Notes under the pieces: model-generated | The model's database searches: none | Told to the model about the DNA's origin: nothing | What the model saw: only the letters and a program-made list of their open reading frames with translations | In this document: one piece after another, positions 11,801-24,900 of the stretch | How positions within the stretch are numbered: the first letter of the stretch is position 1 | How the letters are laid out: each line of letters opens with the position of its first letter | Made by a program: the position numbers and the translations under genes | Assembly (NCBI GenBank): GCA_023846275.1 | Contig: JAIUJO010000089.1 | Span: 387,001-451,000, forward strand | From: Vanilla planifolia | Taxonomy: Eukaryota > Streptophyta > Magnoliopsida > Asparagales > Orchidaceae | DNA length: 64,000 nt | Direction of reading: 5' to 3'

Positions 11801-14800
11801 AACATGCATAAATGAAAACAATGCATCCATTGACCATAAAAAAAAGTCTAACAAAAATTAATGCATGTATAAGATGTATTAACTGTCTGTAGATACATGC
11901 ACACACAAAGAAATAATGGGCTAGAAGAAATTACACAATATAAAACTTTATAAGAGCCAAATCCTATTGTTTTTTATGATATAAAACTTTATAAGAGACA
12001 AATCCCATTATGAAAGGTTTCCCTTTTTAATATTGATTTTTATGACATTTTTAGAGAAGAAATCATTGTTGTTGAGCCCAAGATGACCAGAGATTAAAGA
12101 ACCAGAGGTGCTGGTCGCTTCATGTGTACGTATAGAGGGACCTCTCAAGTCTTTCCCTTGGTATATCTTGTCAGTCATGTTTATTGTACTAGCTTTAACA
12201 CTTCTTTCTTGCTATTTCTTTGTGTATCTATATAACTCTTAAAGTAAAAACAACATGGTTTTACATCTTTCTAATGTTAGTTTTGTTTGTCCCACGAAAG
12301 TTGCTATAAAAATATAGTTTCAATCAATATGAGTTCATTGTGTTGTCACTTTGGTCTTCATTTCACCACAAAAATTTAAATTCAGATTTCCTCTTATTTT
12401 TAAATTTTCTTGCTTGAGTTTAATAGCATGCTTAAAGTTAATTTCATTAACCACTTTTACTTAGAATCTACCAACAAATTGTTAGACAAAGGATAGTTGG
12501 CTTTCAAAAACTTGGTTAATTTTGTCTGATTTGCAATAGAGAATGTTTCAATTATTTGAGTTATTATTTTAAACTAGTCGTCATGCCTCATCAAAATCAT
12601 AATGTACATATGCCATAGTTGCAATTAGGTACAAAACACATGTATTTCAAAATTTATTGCATTCATTTTTTGTTCTCATTTTTATTACCACATTTGCATT
12701 AGCATTTCTTTACTTTGAATTTCAAACACATTTCAAAAGTCCTCATAGTTTGGTCTGGGACATAAAATCCCAGAGATTACAACTATGCACCACCCCAAAC
12801 CTTGGAGTGTGCATTGCATTACAATCCCATTTATCCAAGACCATTACATGAATTCTATGACACCATTGCACCATATTGACTAGACATTAACATTCAAAAA
12901 TGTTAAGTCCCTTATATTAATTTGTTCTCACCTCTTTTTGGTCTTACTCTTCCACCATTGAATGAGAGAATTATGATAACTCTTCTCTTTTAAAACATTA
13001 ATTGATCCAAAATTAACATGTTCAAATCATACAACCAAACACTCCTGACATCTTTTTTTTTTAAAATTTATATTAGAAATAATGAAATCTCTTATTTTTT
13101 TAATATTTTAGTATCATATAACAGTAATCTTTAGCAATTGCACTCTTTTAGGTTTTATTAAAACTGAATTCCATGTTCAGTTAAACATAATAAAATAACC
13201 TCTTTCTTAATGCAGTCAACAAAAGCATCATCAAAAGTAAAAATAAGAATGCACCATTGTGAATATAGAACCAATGCAAAAATTACAATTGAGAAACCTT
13301 TAATCAACAATACTTGAATGCACATATGCATCATTACTTTTATATGCATGCTTGCATAACTTCAATATATCTAATGCTAAGCTTTTCCCTATCATAAGGC
13401 CTTTCAAAACACCATTATTGGACTTCTATCATTTCCCTTCTAGATTTCTTCATCAAACCCCTTAGCAAGTGAATAGTTAAAATAATTGATCTTTTAGACA
13501 CGCAACCAAATTGAATTAATAATATATTACTTTTGTGTCATAATTTAAGCTCTTCAAATTATGAACTTTACTTTTGAAACTAACATCACTGAACTTATAG
13601 AATCATACCTTACCTTTTAGCAACCTTTGTTCTTAATTTCTTTTGCTTTTTTCTCTTTTCTAAATATATTAAGAATAATCATTACCTTTTTTTTCATCTT
13701 TTTTAATGGCCATTATCATCATACATATTATTGTAACATGTTTTACACATCTATATTAAAATCATGATCATATGATGCTTAGTAAAATATAAGCAAACAC
13801 AAGAAATAAAAGCATGAATGTCAATCATCTTTGAATTTGATAGATTTCAATTCATTACTTATTATAGTTTCCAAGCGTTATATAATACTAAGTATACATA
13901 GATGCATAAGCTTGCTATCTCAATTCCTCTTGTAAAGGTCTCCCCTTAAAAAAGATATCAAATTATTTGGCTTTATATGATCCATATTTCCTTCATTTTA
14001 AGTATTTTACACATACTTCAATATATCTTTCCTAATTTCCAAGATTATTTCTCAATTCCCTTACTTGACTAGTTAAACTCTTTCGAATAATTCAACAACA
14101 CTACCTCTATTCCTCCTTTTCTCTTTAAGATGTCAACCACGATCAAAATGTTTTAATTTTATTCAAAATACCCTCATCATCAATGGTCATCCTCTCATAT
14201 ACTAAATATCGATGCTTCATTTCCCTTCAGCAATTAGACCTCTTCAGTTTAGTGACTTCTTGCCTTCATATCACTTGGAATTTAATAGTTTTGCAAAAAA
14301 TTAGGTTATTGTCATGTCAATTTTGTCAATATAATAAGGTTAGGAAAATTAAAAATAAGATTTAATCAAAATTAGGAAATTCTAAGATTCCTTGATTTTT
14401 TTAATAATTTGAACTTCATAAGTTTAGTAGTTAATTTTGTATGATTCTTCTTAACTCACTCCACCTGTTTGTCAAATTTCATATATTTTAATGATATTTA
14501 ATATTTTTAATAATTTAACCAATCCTAAAATATTTTTAAATCCTCATTAACTTTTGGTTCAATGACTATCATGCCTACTTTTTTAGACACAAATTTTTAC
14601 TATGCTTATACTTGTAAATTCTATGCCTTAGTAAAATTTCCTAATTTTGTGAGTTAATGTAATATTTTTAATTATTTTAAAAACATTTTCATGCTCATAA
14701 GTTAATCCTTATAAATCTTTGATCTTCTATTTTAATACTCAAAAGATTTTTTTTGTCAAAATATTATCATTATATTCAAATAATTTATTCATTTTATTTC

Positions 14801-15599
14801 TTAGTTTGTCACTTTCTTTTTAGCGGTTGCTCCTTTACTGGCATACAACTTTTGAGTAATATGAAATGATACTTTAATGTTTTCAAAAATTCTTTAAAAT
14901 TCTAAATAATTCAAAATAACAATAATTCAGTTTTATTTATATTTTGGATATTATAAATCTTCTTTTCTTGCAATCATAAATCAAACCTATGATTATGATT
15001 TTTTTATTAATTTAAGCACATGATAATTTAAAATATCAAAATATTGTTCAAATAAATTCCCTCACATTATGGATGTTACAATCAAAGGGAACGATAGACC
15101 ATGCTCAATCTTTTTTAGTGGTTTGTTACATTTCTATTAAGTTGTTAGTTTTTGTATTTTGTAGCGATTTAAGAACTTACCTTTTGAAAGAATGTTAAAT
15201 TTTAAATATTTATTTTGTTATAATTTTTAAAATATAAAAATGTATATTAGTTTTACTATGATTTTTAAAAATGATCATGCTAATGGTTTTTTATTTAAAA
15301 AATATGTTTTCAAAATCGAAAGATAGAGAAAGAAATGACATGAGCCATAATTACTTTGTGACATTTTGAGGAATGTCATTTGATTTAAATAATGCTAGAG
15401 CTATTTGTTAAATGATGATTGATTTTATCTTCTAAAGTTAGAGATGCAAAAATTTAGAACATTATGTAAACAATCTTTAATAAAAATTAGATCTTTAAAG
15501 ACATGTAAAAATTGTACAATGGGGCTAAATATTTTGAAAGTAATTTTAGCACTTCATTGAGAAAGTTTCTTAACTTCTTGGCCTCAAAAAAAAGGAATC
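8875..15599. other. Long AT-rich region, no gene recognised
   Basis: About 6.7 kb without a frame longer than 64 codons that I can assign. I inspected both strands for SDA1, CTR9, DUF4220 and retrotransposon motifs and found none that I would defend. It contains a small direct repeat (see 11938-12009). The upstream part may hold CTR9 intron or degraded transposon sequence. Confidence 0.5.
11938..12009. repeat. Short tandem duplication, period about 42
   Basis: The phrase ATATAAAACTTTATAAGAG followed by CAAATCC-like sequence occurs twice, about 42 bases apart, with a few differences. Confidence 0.75.
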
Positions 15600-17049
15600 T
15601 AAGTAAATCTAGACATGGTAAAGGATTTGATTAACATGCCTTCCTAAAAAGCTCATTGACATGCTCAATATCTAGCTAAAACAATTATCAGGTTCACCCT
15701 TTTTATTTTTCAAGCATGGAGAGAAACTTCAACAATTCATCAAGCTACTATACAATATGTTTAGACAATAGTAAATTGAAGATTGTTAAAAGGCTTTTTT
15801 AGACCTTAATTGTTACATATCTCAGCCTCCAATCGTGAGCAATCTAGTCTTTAGGGAGTCTTTATCTATATATCTAGTTACTTGAAGTTTTATAATTAAC
15901 TCTGCTTTAATTCAAGAGAGTAATGGATTTCAACAACTAATCTATTATGTTACTCTCACTCAGAGAGATGTAGAGCTAAGATACTCTCTCATAGAGCATC
16001 TAACCCTAGCTTTACTTTTGTCAACCTATCAGTTATACCAATATTCACATCATAGATGTGACAACCAATAAACCTATGAGGCACATCCTTCAACCAATAG
16101 ATGATATAAGTAGGTCGCAAAAGTGGATAATTAAGCATAATGAGTTTGAACTTAGCTTCATTTCCTATTCATTTATGAAATCTCATATTTTTAAAGGTTT
16201 TCTAATGGAGAGAAACTCTTTTGATTCAAAACCTAAGACCCTTGTAAAATTTTAACAACCTTTTTTGATGGAGCTTTCATGTGCGGGTCTTGTAGCATTA
16301 GTTCAATCCTTCTTAGCTCTTAGTACGTAAAGCTTAATGGTGTTATCATAATTGTTTTCATTATCACCAACAAACAGGCCAAGCATGAAGCCTTGATTGC
16401 GAGTTACTAGTTTTCTTGAGGGCTACAAATGAAGCATTTAAAAATCTTTAGTAGTTTCCAACTAACTAATAAGTAGTGTCTTATTAAAAAGTAAAGATTT
16501 ACACTAAAATCCTATGAATACTAGCTTGGCCTCTTCTCCAAAACTATGATACTATAGATCTATTTTTATTCATTAAGAACAAAATCAAAAAGTAGATCTA
16601 CTAGCCAATAATAGAGATTCTAGTAAAGACTTTTCTCATCCTAAGAAGTTGAGTATTGAGTTACTAAATCGCTTAGTTTTTCGACCTAAAAGGCCTTCTT
16701 ACTGATAAATCCCTATAACTCTTACCTAAAGTTTGGGATTTTAACCCTTATAAAGTTAGATGTAAAAAAGTTCAAGTGATACGTTCAATAATATACTTTG
16801 GTTGATTAACAATATTATCAAAAATCCTACCTCAAGACATACACAAATGTGTTCATCTATGACATTTAAAATTTTATATCAAGGTAATAGTTATGTTTTA
16901 AAAAATCTTAGTAACTAAGACAACCTTAGATAAGTTTGACATATTATAAAAATAATTATATTATTTTGAAACAATAATTCATAGATGAAATCATTTGAAA
17001 GCATAAAATATTGAGCATTTCACTGAGTGAAGAAAAAAAATGCAATCTT

Positions 17050-19420
17050 TTAAAACTTTTCCAAAAATCCTTAATCGCAAATTTAACATGTCACACTCCC
17101 TCTTGGTTGGTTTTATAAGTGCCCATCCATTACACATGGTCTGATCTAAAATGATGAGCTAATTACCCATCACTACGATGCCTTACTGCTTTTTGTAGTG
17201 TTACCACCAAGGAGAAATAATAGTAATAATAATAATGATAATAACAATAATAATAATAACGACAAGCTTGGCCAACCCATTTCTCGCATAAGCTCTCTTA
17301 TAAATAGATAGAGGATGATCTTGAGAAGAAAGAATAAAGTTGTGATTATTTTTAATAAAAAAACAAGAGAGAAAGAGAGAAAGAAATTTGAGAAAGACAG
17401 AGTGCCCATCAGAGGACACTTAGGAGCTAAGGGAGCTTCCACAAAGCTAATGCTAATGAGAAGAGCATATAATTAAAAAATTTAAGTAAATCCAAAACTT
17501 ATTTCTTTCATGACAAATGAAGACGAGGGAGATGATGATAAGGGAGGAAAGAAAGTGTTTGGAAGAAAAACATCATGACAATATTATTAATAATTTGGGT
17601 GAATTCAACTAAGTTGGTTCTTATAATATTGATATAAATAAATTATCCCAAAATTAAGTCTTAGCTAACTACTAAATATTCTAGAATGTAGGTGTCACTT
17701 GTGACCCAAAACCTACATTAGCGTATAAAATTAACTAGCTACTCAAGTTAACCCAAATGACCAACCAACCCAAATTGACCAATGCTAATTTGACACCAAG
17801 TTGATCAATAAAAATTGTGTCTCTTCAGATAAATGACTAATAACATTTACTATTAAGTTTAATAAAATTCTTTTTACTCATATTTAAACATATTTGTGAT
17901 ACTTAGCTCCATAATTTGGTTTCATACACAAATTTTATGGAACTTAGCTTATGTTGAAGAATCATGATGCCATTAGATGATACAATTTGAGTAAATTAAA
18001 TACCAATCATGACAAACTCCAAATAAGTATAAAGAGTTGTGCTGGAACTAAATACATGATGAACAAAAGATATGAATATAACATAAAATAACATACATAA
18101 GATGTCATGAGCACATGATAATGATATGTGATGATGCATATATGATGTTGGAAATATGTCAATGAATATGAGAAATTAGATATTTTGTAATCAATAATGT
18201 TGTGAGAACAAGCTAGACAAAATTAATGAAATTATATTAAAACTATTTGTAACACTTTAATAAGAATGGTTATGTTTTTAACATTCTTAGTTTCATGTAT
18301 TGAAAATTGAGAGATAAAATAAAAATTTGATTATAATCAAGTGCGATAGACATCAAAATCAAGCAATGATACCAATTCATTGATATTATTTTAATAAGAT
18401 GAATGAGATATTTGTGCCAATCAAGTAAAGCAAAACTCTTTTATTAGTGCATTGATATTTGTGAAAATCAGGTCAGAAAAAATCTTTTGAATGGGCACTA
18501 TTAATAATTTGTGACAACAAGATAATGCCAAACCATTTAGTTAAGCACCATGTATTAATATTATTTGTAACAATTGAGTAGGGAAAACCCATCATACTAG
18601 TTATCATTCTAGGTGTATCTTAGTTGCATATATTGATTTTCACTTGTAAGCTTAATAGACATGATAAAATAAGAGTTTTCATTATAATCAAGTTTATAAT
18701 TAAGTAGATAGTTAGGAAGTAATAAGCCCATTAAAAAAGATAACAAAAATCTATAATAAATTGTATGTGACATTTTAATAACAAGACATTTTTATTGTGA
18801 TACTTGATATAATAATGTGATCCTTGATAACATGCTTATAGTTTATATGAAGCATGATGTCCTCATAATTGGATGGTTTTCTCTCATTCTTAATTGTTAT
18901 TATCAAGTCTCATGCACCTGATTTGCTTACATTCTCATAACATGATATTTTTTATTGTACTATTTGTTATGATTATATGAATATTTTTTATTGATTTATA
19001 TGAAGTCTCTTTTGCTGATATCTTACACATTCTTAGCTTCTTTGCATGTTACATTAACATGAATCATTAAAGTTATATCAATTAAAAGATTAATCATAAT
19101 ATGTTTAGATAACAAGGATTTTTGGCTTTAAGTTATTATTTTTGACATAATAAGTCTATGGTAAACTTGCCTCTTATTATTCAATATTTTCTAAAAAGGA
19201 TAATTTAATATTTTCATATGTATATATTGAGGACACCACTGGTCCCAAATAGTATGGATGAAAAGTGGTAAAAAAAGTGTTTTTAATGAAACTTTAGTGC
19301 TTATGTATCTTTTCAATTGTAAACTCATCATTTTGTCAACAAAATAATTTTTGGTCATATATATATATAATTAACTTTGGTAGAAATAAATAATTAATAA
19401 TAAGAATTAAGCCCTAGTGA
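17050..19420. other. Non-coding stretch inside the gypsy pol
   Basis: This part lies between the RNase H and integrase remnants and has no pol similarity that I can read. Near 17093-17190 a relatively GC-richer segment starting with CACACTCCCTCTTGG resembles retrotransposon LTR-type sequence, so a nested insertion is possible. I could not find two matching ends. Confidence 0.4.
17214..17266. repeat. (TAA)n-type microsatellite
   Basis: An imperfect run of trinucleotides (mostly AAT, with GAT and AAC interruptions). Minus-strand frames over it encode leucine or isoleucine runs and are artefacts. Confidence 0.9.
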
Positions 19421-20520
19421 ACAAAGAAGAGAAAAAAATGTTTAAGAAACTAATGCCATCACACTGTCCATTAGAAGTTAAAGATATGATCAAGTTTATC
19501 CATTTAAGCGAGTGTGATGGACCTCTAGCAATAAATTTGCCATGAAGATTATGTATCAAGGATTTTTTCGACCAATAATGAAAAAAATATTACTTTATTT
19601 ACTAAAAGGTGCAAAGGGTGTCAAGTTCATGCTCCCCTTTCATACTAATTATTCACAAAGATGGAAGAAATAATTATTTATTTGTTCTTGTTACACTATG
19701 GTATGAATTTCCTTTTTTTATTTCAAATTGCTAGAAATGGAAGGAGGTTCCTTCTCATGGTTGTTAACAACCTTTAAAAATGGATCAAAGTGAAGCCTCT
19801 TATTGGCAAGACTATTAATAAGATTTAAAGTTTTCTTTAGACAAAAATTTATAATTGGTTTAATATTTCCATAGCAATTGTTACAAATGACAATAATGTT
19901 CCAATCTAAAGAATTTCTAGATTTATGCAAAATGTATGGTTGTTTCTTTAAGTATGCCTGAACTTCTCATCCTCACATAGATGGACAAGCCAAAGCAATG
20001 AACAAAGACATCTTAAAAATTCTAAAGCCTCGTCTTGATGATAAATAAGGTGGGTGGGTAGGTGAACTCCTCGACATATTGTGAGCGTATTGAACTACAC
20101 ATTCTGCAGCACATCAAGTTTTTCTAAGGATTCAAAGCTATTATCACTATCGAGGTCAATCACTTATCAAGTTCAAAAGCTTGAACTTGAAACTAACACA
20201 TCAAAAGTTGGGCCTAATCAAGGAAAAGTGCCTCAGATACCATGTAAAGAAACTAAATATAAAGTAAAGTATGAAAAAATATTACATATTTAGAATTGTC
20301 CTTTCAAGGTCAAAGATTTGGTTCTTAGACAATATAAGACTTAGACAATATAAGAGCTCTCAACACTAATAAAGCATCCACAAGCTTGTGCTTGATCAAG
20401 GATATTCTAGGACCAAATGTCTATCAACTTCATAAAGAGGAAGATGTTGAGCTCCAATAATCAAAGAGTAAGGATTACTTAAAAAGGCTCTATATATGCT
20501 AAAGGTTACAGACTTTTCTT

Positions 20521-21974
20521 CTTATGCTAACTATCAAAGGTATTATTTGACTTTACTAAAGTTATCAATAAAATTTCATACTTAGCATCATGATTTTACA
20601 TTCTCAAGATTTTGTTAACATAAACAAAGTCAACTCTCTTTATTTCATTATAATATTTAGATATCTTAAGAACTAATAAAATTGTACTTTAAAAGTATAT
20701 AATTATTTGAGGGCTAACTAAAAAATTTTTTATCTTAAAAGAAGTCATCTCTTGAGCTAATTGCTCAATCAGAAGTTATTTGATGTCCTCTATCAAATTC
20801 CAAATTACTTGGGTTTTTATTTCTTTCGGTAGAAAATCAACATAACTATTCTCACTTGACATTCACAAATCAACTATTTAAGTTAATTACATCTAGTGTG
20901 TAGTTGAATATATTTCGTCCTTACAAGTCAATGTTAGTGATGATCATTCCATAATTGATATTCTCTTAAGACATGAAAACCTCATGGCAAATCCATTTAT
21001 TGTTAAGTTTCTTAACCTAACCTTATTTAGTATGGATCATCATTCACGATATGAAATTCTATCAAGAAAATGTAAGTCAAATCTATGTGAGTGTACCTAA
21101 AATTTAGGCCTTGAACTTTTTTAGTCAGACCATATATCATCCAAAAGCCTAGGCTTGCAATAATATTAAGGCCAAACCTACTTCAACAAATCATGCAGTG
21201 GGTCACAATAGCTCGAAACATGAAATGTTTAAGGGGAGATCCATATTTAGATATTATAGAGCTAGTTGACAAGTTCTTTTGATATTTATGTAGATAGTTA
21301 TATATCATATGTCAATAACCCATGAGAATAGGCCCAATAAATGTTTTTAGCACAATCAGTCCTAATCATTTCTTTATATTAAATGGTTTTTGAGTAATGC
21401 TCAAGTAATCAAAGTGTAAGTGCCTTTTCATTACTTGAAATAACCACTTCAACTTGCTTTGGTTCACATCATTTGAATCAAATTTTTATTCAGTTAGACA
21501 TCTATGTGAACTTTTTATTACATGGATCTTCATTACCATTCCATAGTAAGCATGCTTTGAGAAGCATAAATCTGACTTTCTCTTTTTATTTCCTTCATTA
21601 TTGTTCCATTATGTGAAGGCTACAAATGGCAAAAACAATTCTTCCTTTCCCTCCTAATTTCATCTCTAACTCATTGTGTGGAGGTTGAGAGTTCTTTCCT
21701 TTTCATCTTATCCTGTGGCAAAGTGAAAATCTTATTTATAACTTCTAAGTACCTAAGTATTTCCCTTTTGATCATACCATTCACTTGGGAGAAAAAGTTT
21801 CTTTCATCTTGTTAAGTTTTGAGTTGTCATTTACTCTCTCTCCTTTAAACATGAAACTCACTCTTGGAGATTGAATTCTTCTATTTAATTCTTTTACGTT
21901 ATGCTTAATCTTTTAACTAAAACACCAAAACTTAGAATCTTTTCAAGTAAGATAGCTCATTAAAATGAATAAGA
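20521..21974. other. AT-rich spacer, no gene recognised
   Basis: No assignable frame. The right edge meets duplication block B near 21975. Weak gypsy-like phrases may continue to about 20650, but I cannot support them. Confidence 0.5.
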
Positions 21975-24900
21975 TAGCTCATTACCATGACCATGTGTTC
22001 AGCAAAAAGAAGCAATAAAAAAGCCATAATAAGATAACTAATGGGACTTAACCAATTGCAGAGAAAAGGAAAATATCAACCTTCAAGAACTGTGAAAGCA
22101 TGCATTGCAAATAGCATTAGCAGTTCGATCATCAAACCATACTTTTCGTTGATGAAGATCACACAGTACAACAAGTGACCTACTCGCCCTTAGTCCTTCC
22201 TCTCCGTTCAAACAAGAAATCATACATCAGTTATTATAATCAACAAAAGTAAGAAAAATCAGCAAAAATAGAGTATATATCACATCACACACTTGTAGTA
22301 ATGTGAAAAAAATATTTTGAAGCTTCCTATTTTTTTCTTCATTTCACATAAGCCCTTTCTCTTAGCTTATAGTATACACTTAAAAACCCCACTTATCCAT
22401 CTCTCCTTCCCAATTCTTTCAGTTGACCTCTAGGCAACTCTATGGTGTATCTTTCCATTTATCTCGGACGCCACCCAACCATCTATTTCTATGACTTGTC
22501 CCTCTCCATTGTCCTCAAGGTAGCCAACCCATGGCAATGTATGTCCAAAATTGTGCTAATCTAATGTTGAGGACTTCTAAAAAGCAATGTGTTATATTGT
22601 CTAAATATACTAACTGATTAACAAAGATGGTTATATCAACAATGAGTTAATTGAAAAAAAGTAAGGATTCCTACAATATCATGCATGGATACGTATAAAC
22701 AATTAATTTCAAGAAGGTAGAATTAAATCATAAATTTGACTAAGTTAATTAACATCATGATTCATAAGAAGATAAATGTTACTATTGTTCAACAAATAAG
22801 GCACATTGTCAGAAAACCAGGGTATTACAAATTTTAGGATTCAAACTTCAATACTCAAGTAAGAATTGAAATAGAACTGGGTTAGTACAGTTTTGGATAA
22901 GTCTATGAAAGATAATATAATGAATGTTTATTATGAGATTAAAGAGCTTAATGAAGCACATAAAATGATTGTAACAATTTCTTGTTCTTACTTCTAGGAA
23001 CAAAAAACATTTTTTTTATTCTACAAGAAAATCATCATGAACTCAAATTAATTATTTATTATAATATTTCCCTCACGTGCTTGAAAAGGTATTAGAAAAG
23101 GAAAAAAAGCAGCTAGCATTGGACATATTGAAATTATGAAAAACATTTATAACAAAGCAATAATGAGTGCATAAGGAGGCTTTATATTGATAAGGTATTA
23201 GAAAAGAATAAAAAGAAATTAAAATTGCGTATAGTAAAAATAATTTCGAACGCCTAAGGAGAACATATTAAAGATCTCTTAATTACAATCGAATTTCATT
23301 ATGGTTATGCTTTAAGTCCTTGGATGTGTTCGTAAACTTAATTTCAAAATGTTTTCTACTTGTGCACGAAAACCATAAAAAACATTTTGAAATTTTCTCA
23401 CAACTTCCATTTTTGTACATAAAAAGATAATGCTTCATAAGTTCATTTGCACTTCTTATTTCATCAAACTTTCTGACAATATAAGCAATGAAAGACAGCG
23501 TCAATTTTACGCTAATTATTTATGTAATTATAAAATTCAAGATAAACCATTAATATGCATTTTGCTAATAATTTAATACCAATTGATAAGAATAAGCAAA
23601 GTGATAAACCTAATCTGAGACTAAGCAAATAGATAAAACAAAACTGAGTCTATGAACAATGACTCTGAAGTTTAAATAGTATCGCATTTTTAGTTCTTAT
23701 AACAAATATACTGAATTAATATTTAGACAAGTAATTCCAAAAACATATTGATTGTAATAGTTATCATAAACAAAAAAAGCAATACAATATTTACTTATTT
23801 TGAACCTCTACTTCTAAATGATAGAGAAATTAACAAAAATGTCACTAATATGATCCAAGCATTGAACAAATAAGATGAAAAAAAAACATACTTCTGAGTG
23901 TTGTGTAATAAAAATATCACACTCAAGAATAAAGGCAAATTTATAGGATTACATTGTATCAATTGTCAATGTGTGAGTACAAACACACAAATAAAATAAT
24001 TGCTATAGAGGTAAAGCTTTTAAGTTTGAAGAGTAACTTATTATAAAGGAGAAATTTGGAATACTACAAATTGAATACAATTTTAAAGAAAATCAATCTA
24101 GATGGTTTGGTTATATTAAGAAGTTTACTTTGTGATTCTATGAGAGAAGTAGATTATTAAAATCTTTCCTGTAAAAAAGTTAAAAATATAGAACAAAAAA
24201 ATGACTATTGACTATTAGAAATGGCTTTAACAACTTTGGATCGAGAAGAAAAGCAATTAATGAATAGAAATAATACCAACTTAGAATCAATGTGTCTGAC
24301 CTCACTTGATGTGTTAAAGGACTATTCTTGTAATTATAGTAACAAAAAAATATGAATTTAGTGTTGGCAGCCTAAACCTTTTTAATATAAGAATCTAGCA
24401 AACGAAATATACAGCCTCACAAGAAATAGTTAAGATTCTATATTTAAGAAATCATGGGAAAAAATGCCTATTTTGTTCTTTGCAGAGGGAAATCAAACTT
24501 TTACCTTGATCAACAATTCGAAAGGCCTAATCAAGTCTAACAACTTATCAACAATTATAATCTTCCTTTAAAGCTCAATGAAGTGGAAGTTTCCTATTTT
24601 CTCCAATGCCCAGTTCAAAATATAACTTTAACCAGTACAAACAAAAGATATTTCCACCCATTAAAATGCTGAACAAAAATATGTTGAAAAATGGTGGCCC
24701 TCGAAATTGAAGTGTACCGAATACTATAACAAATTCGTCCAAAAAAAATAATAGAATAACGAACCTTCTCGTTGACAAGGAGGATGTTGGCTTGTGCTAG
24801 ATTGGAACGAAGGGAAGCTGGGAGGATCCGAAATTTGGATTGAAGGAGGTGAGAGACTAATGAGGAAATTCAGCGAGGCGTCAGGGATAGTATGGGGTCT

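Larger units (their letters stand above)
15600..20520 (+). mobile_element. Ty3/gypsy retrotransposon pol remnant
   Basis: Decayed pol reads left to right on the plus strand, in several frames with many stops. Reverse transcriptase end and first RNase H: near 15890-16030, NSALIQESNGFQQLIYYV and RDVELRYSLIEHLTLAL, then TTNKPMRHILQPID at 16058-16220. A second RNase H-like part, 16270-16480: NKQAKHEALIASY and MKHLKIFSSFQL. Integrase zinc region near 19560-19640: KRCKGCQVHAPL. Integrase core 19740-20160, including the WIKVKPL-type and ILKFSLDKN-type segments. C-terminal part about 20300-20470: VKDLVLRQ and GPNVYQLHKEEDVEL. The tandem RNase H arrangement suggests a TAT-type gypsy lineage. No gag, protease or LTR pair was found. 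About 2.9 kb without coding similarity separates RNase H from integrase. Confidence 0.85.

Noticed and set aside
12657-12851. Frame of 64 codons with a hydrophobic N-terminus resembling a signal peptide
   Set aside because: No supporting splice sites, homologue or duplicate; hydrophobic starts are common by chance in AT-rich sequence.
17173-17442. Leucine- and isoleucine-rich minus frames that look like membrane proteins
   Set aside because: They arise from the (TAA)n-type microsatellite and an adjacent A/G-rich stretch.
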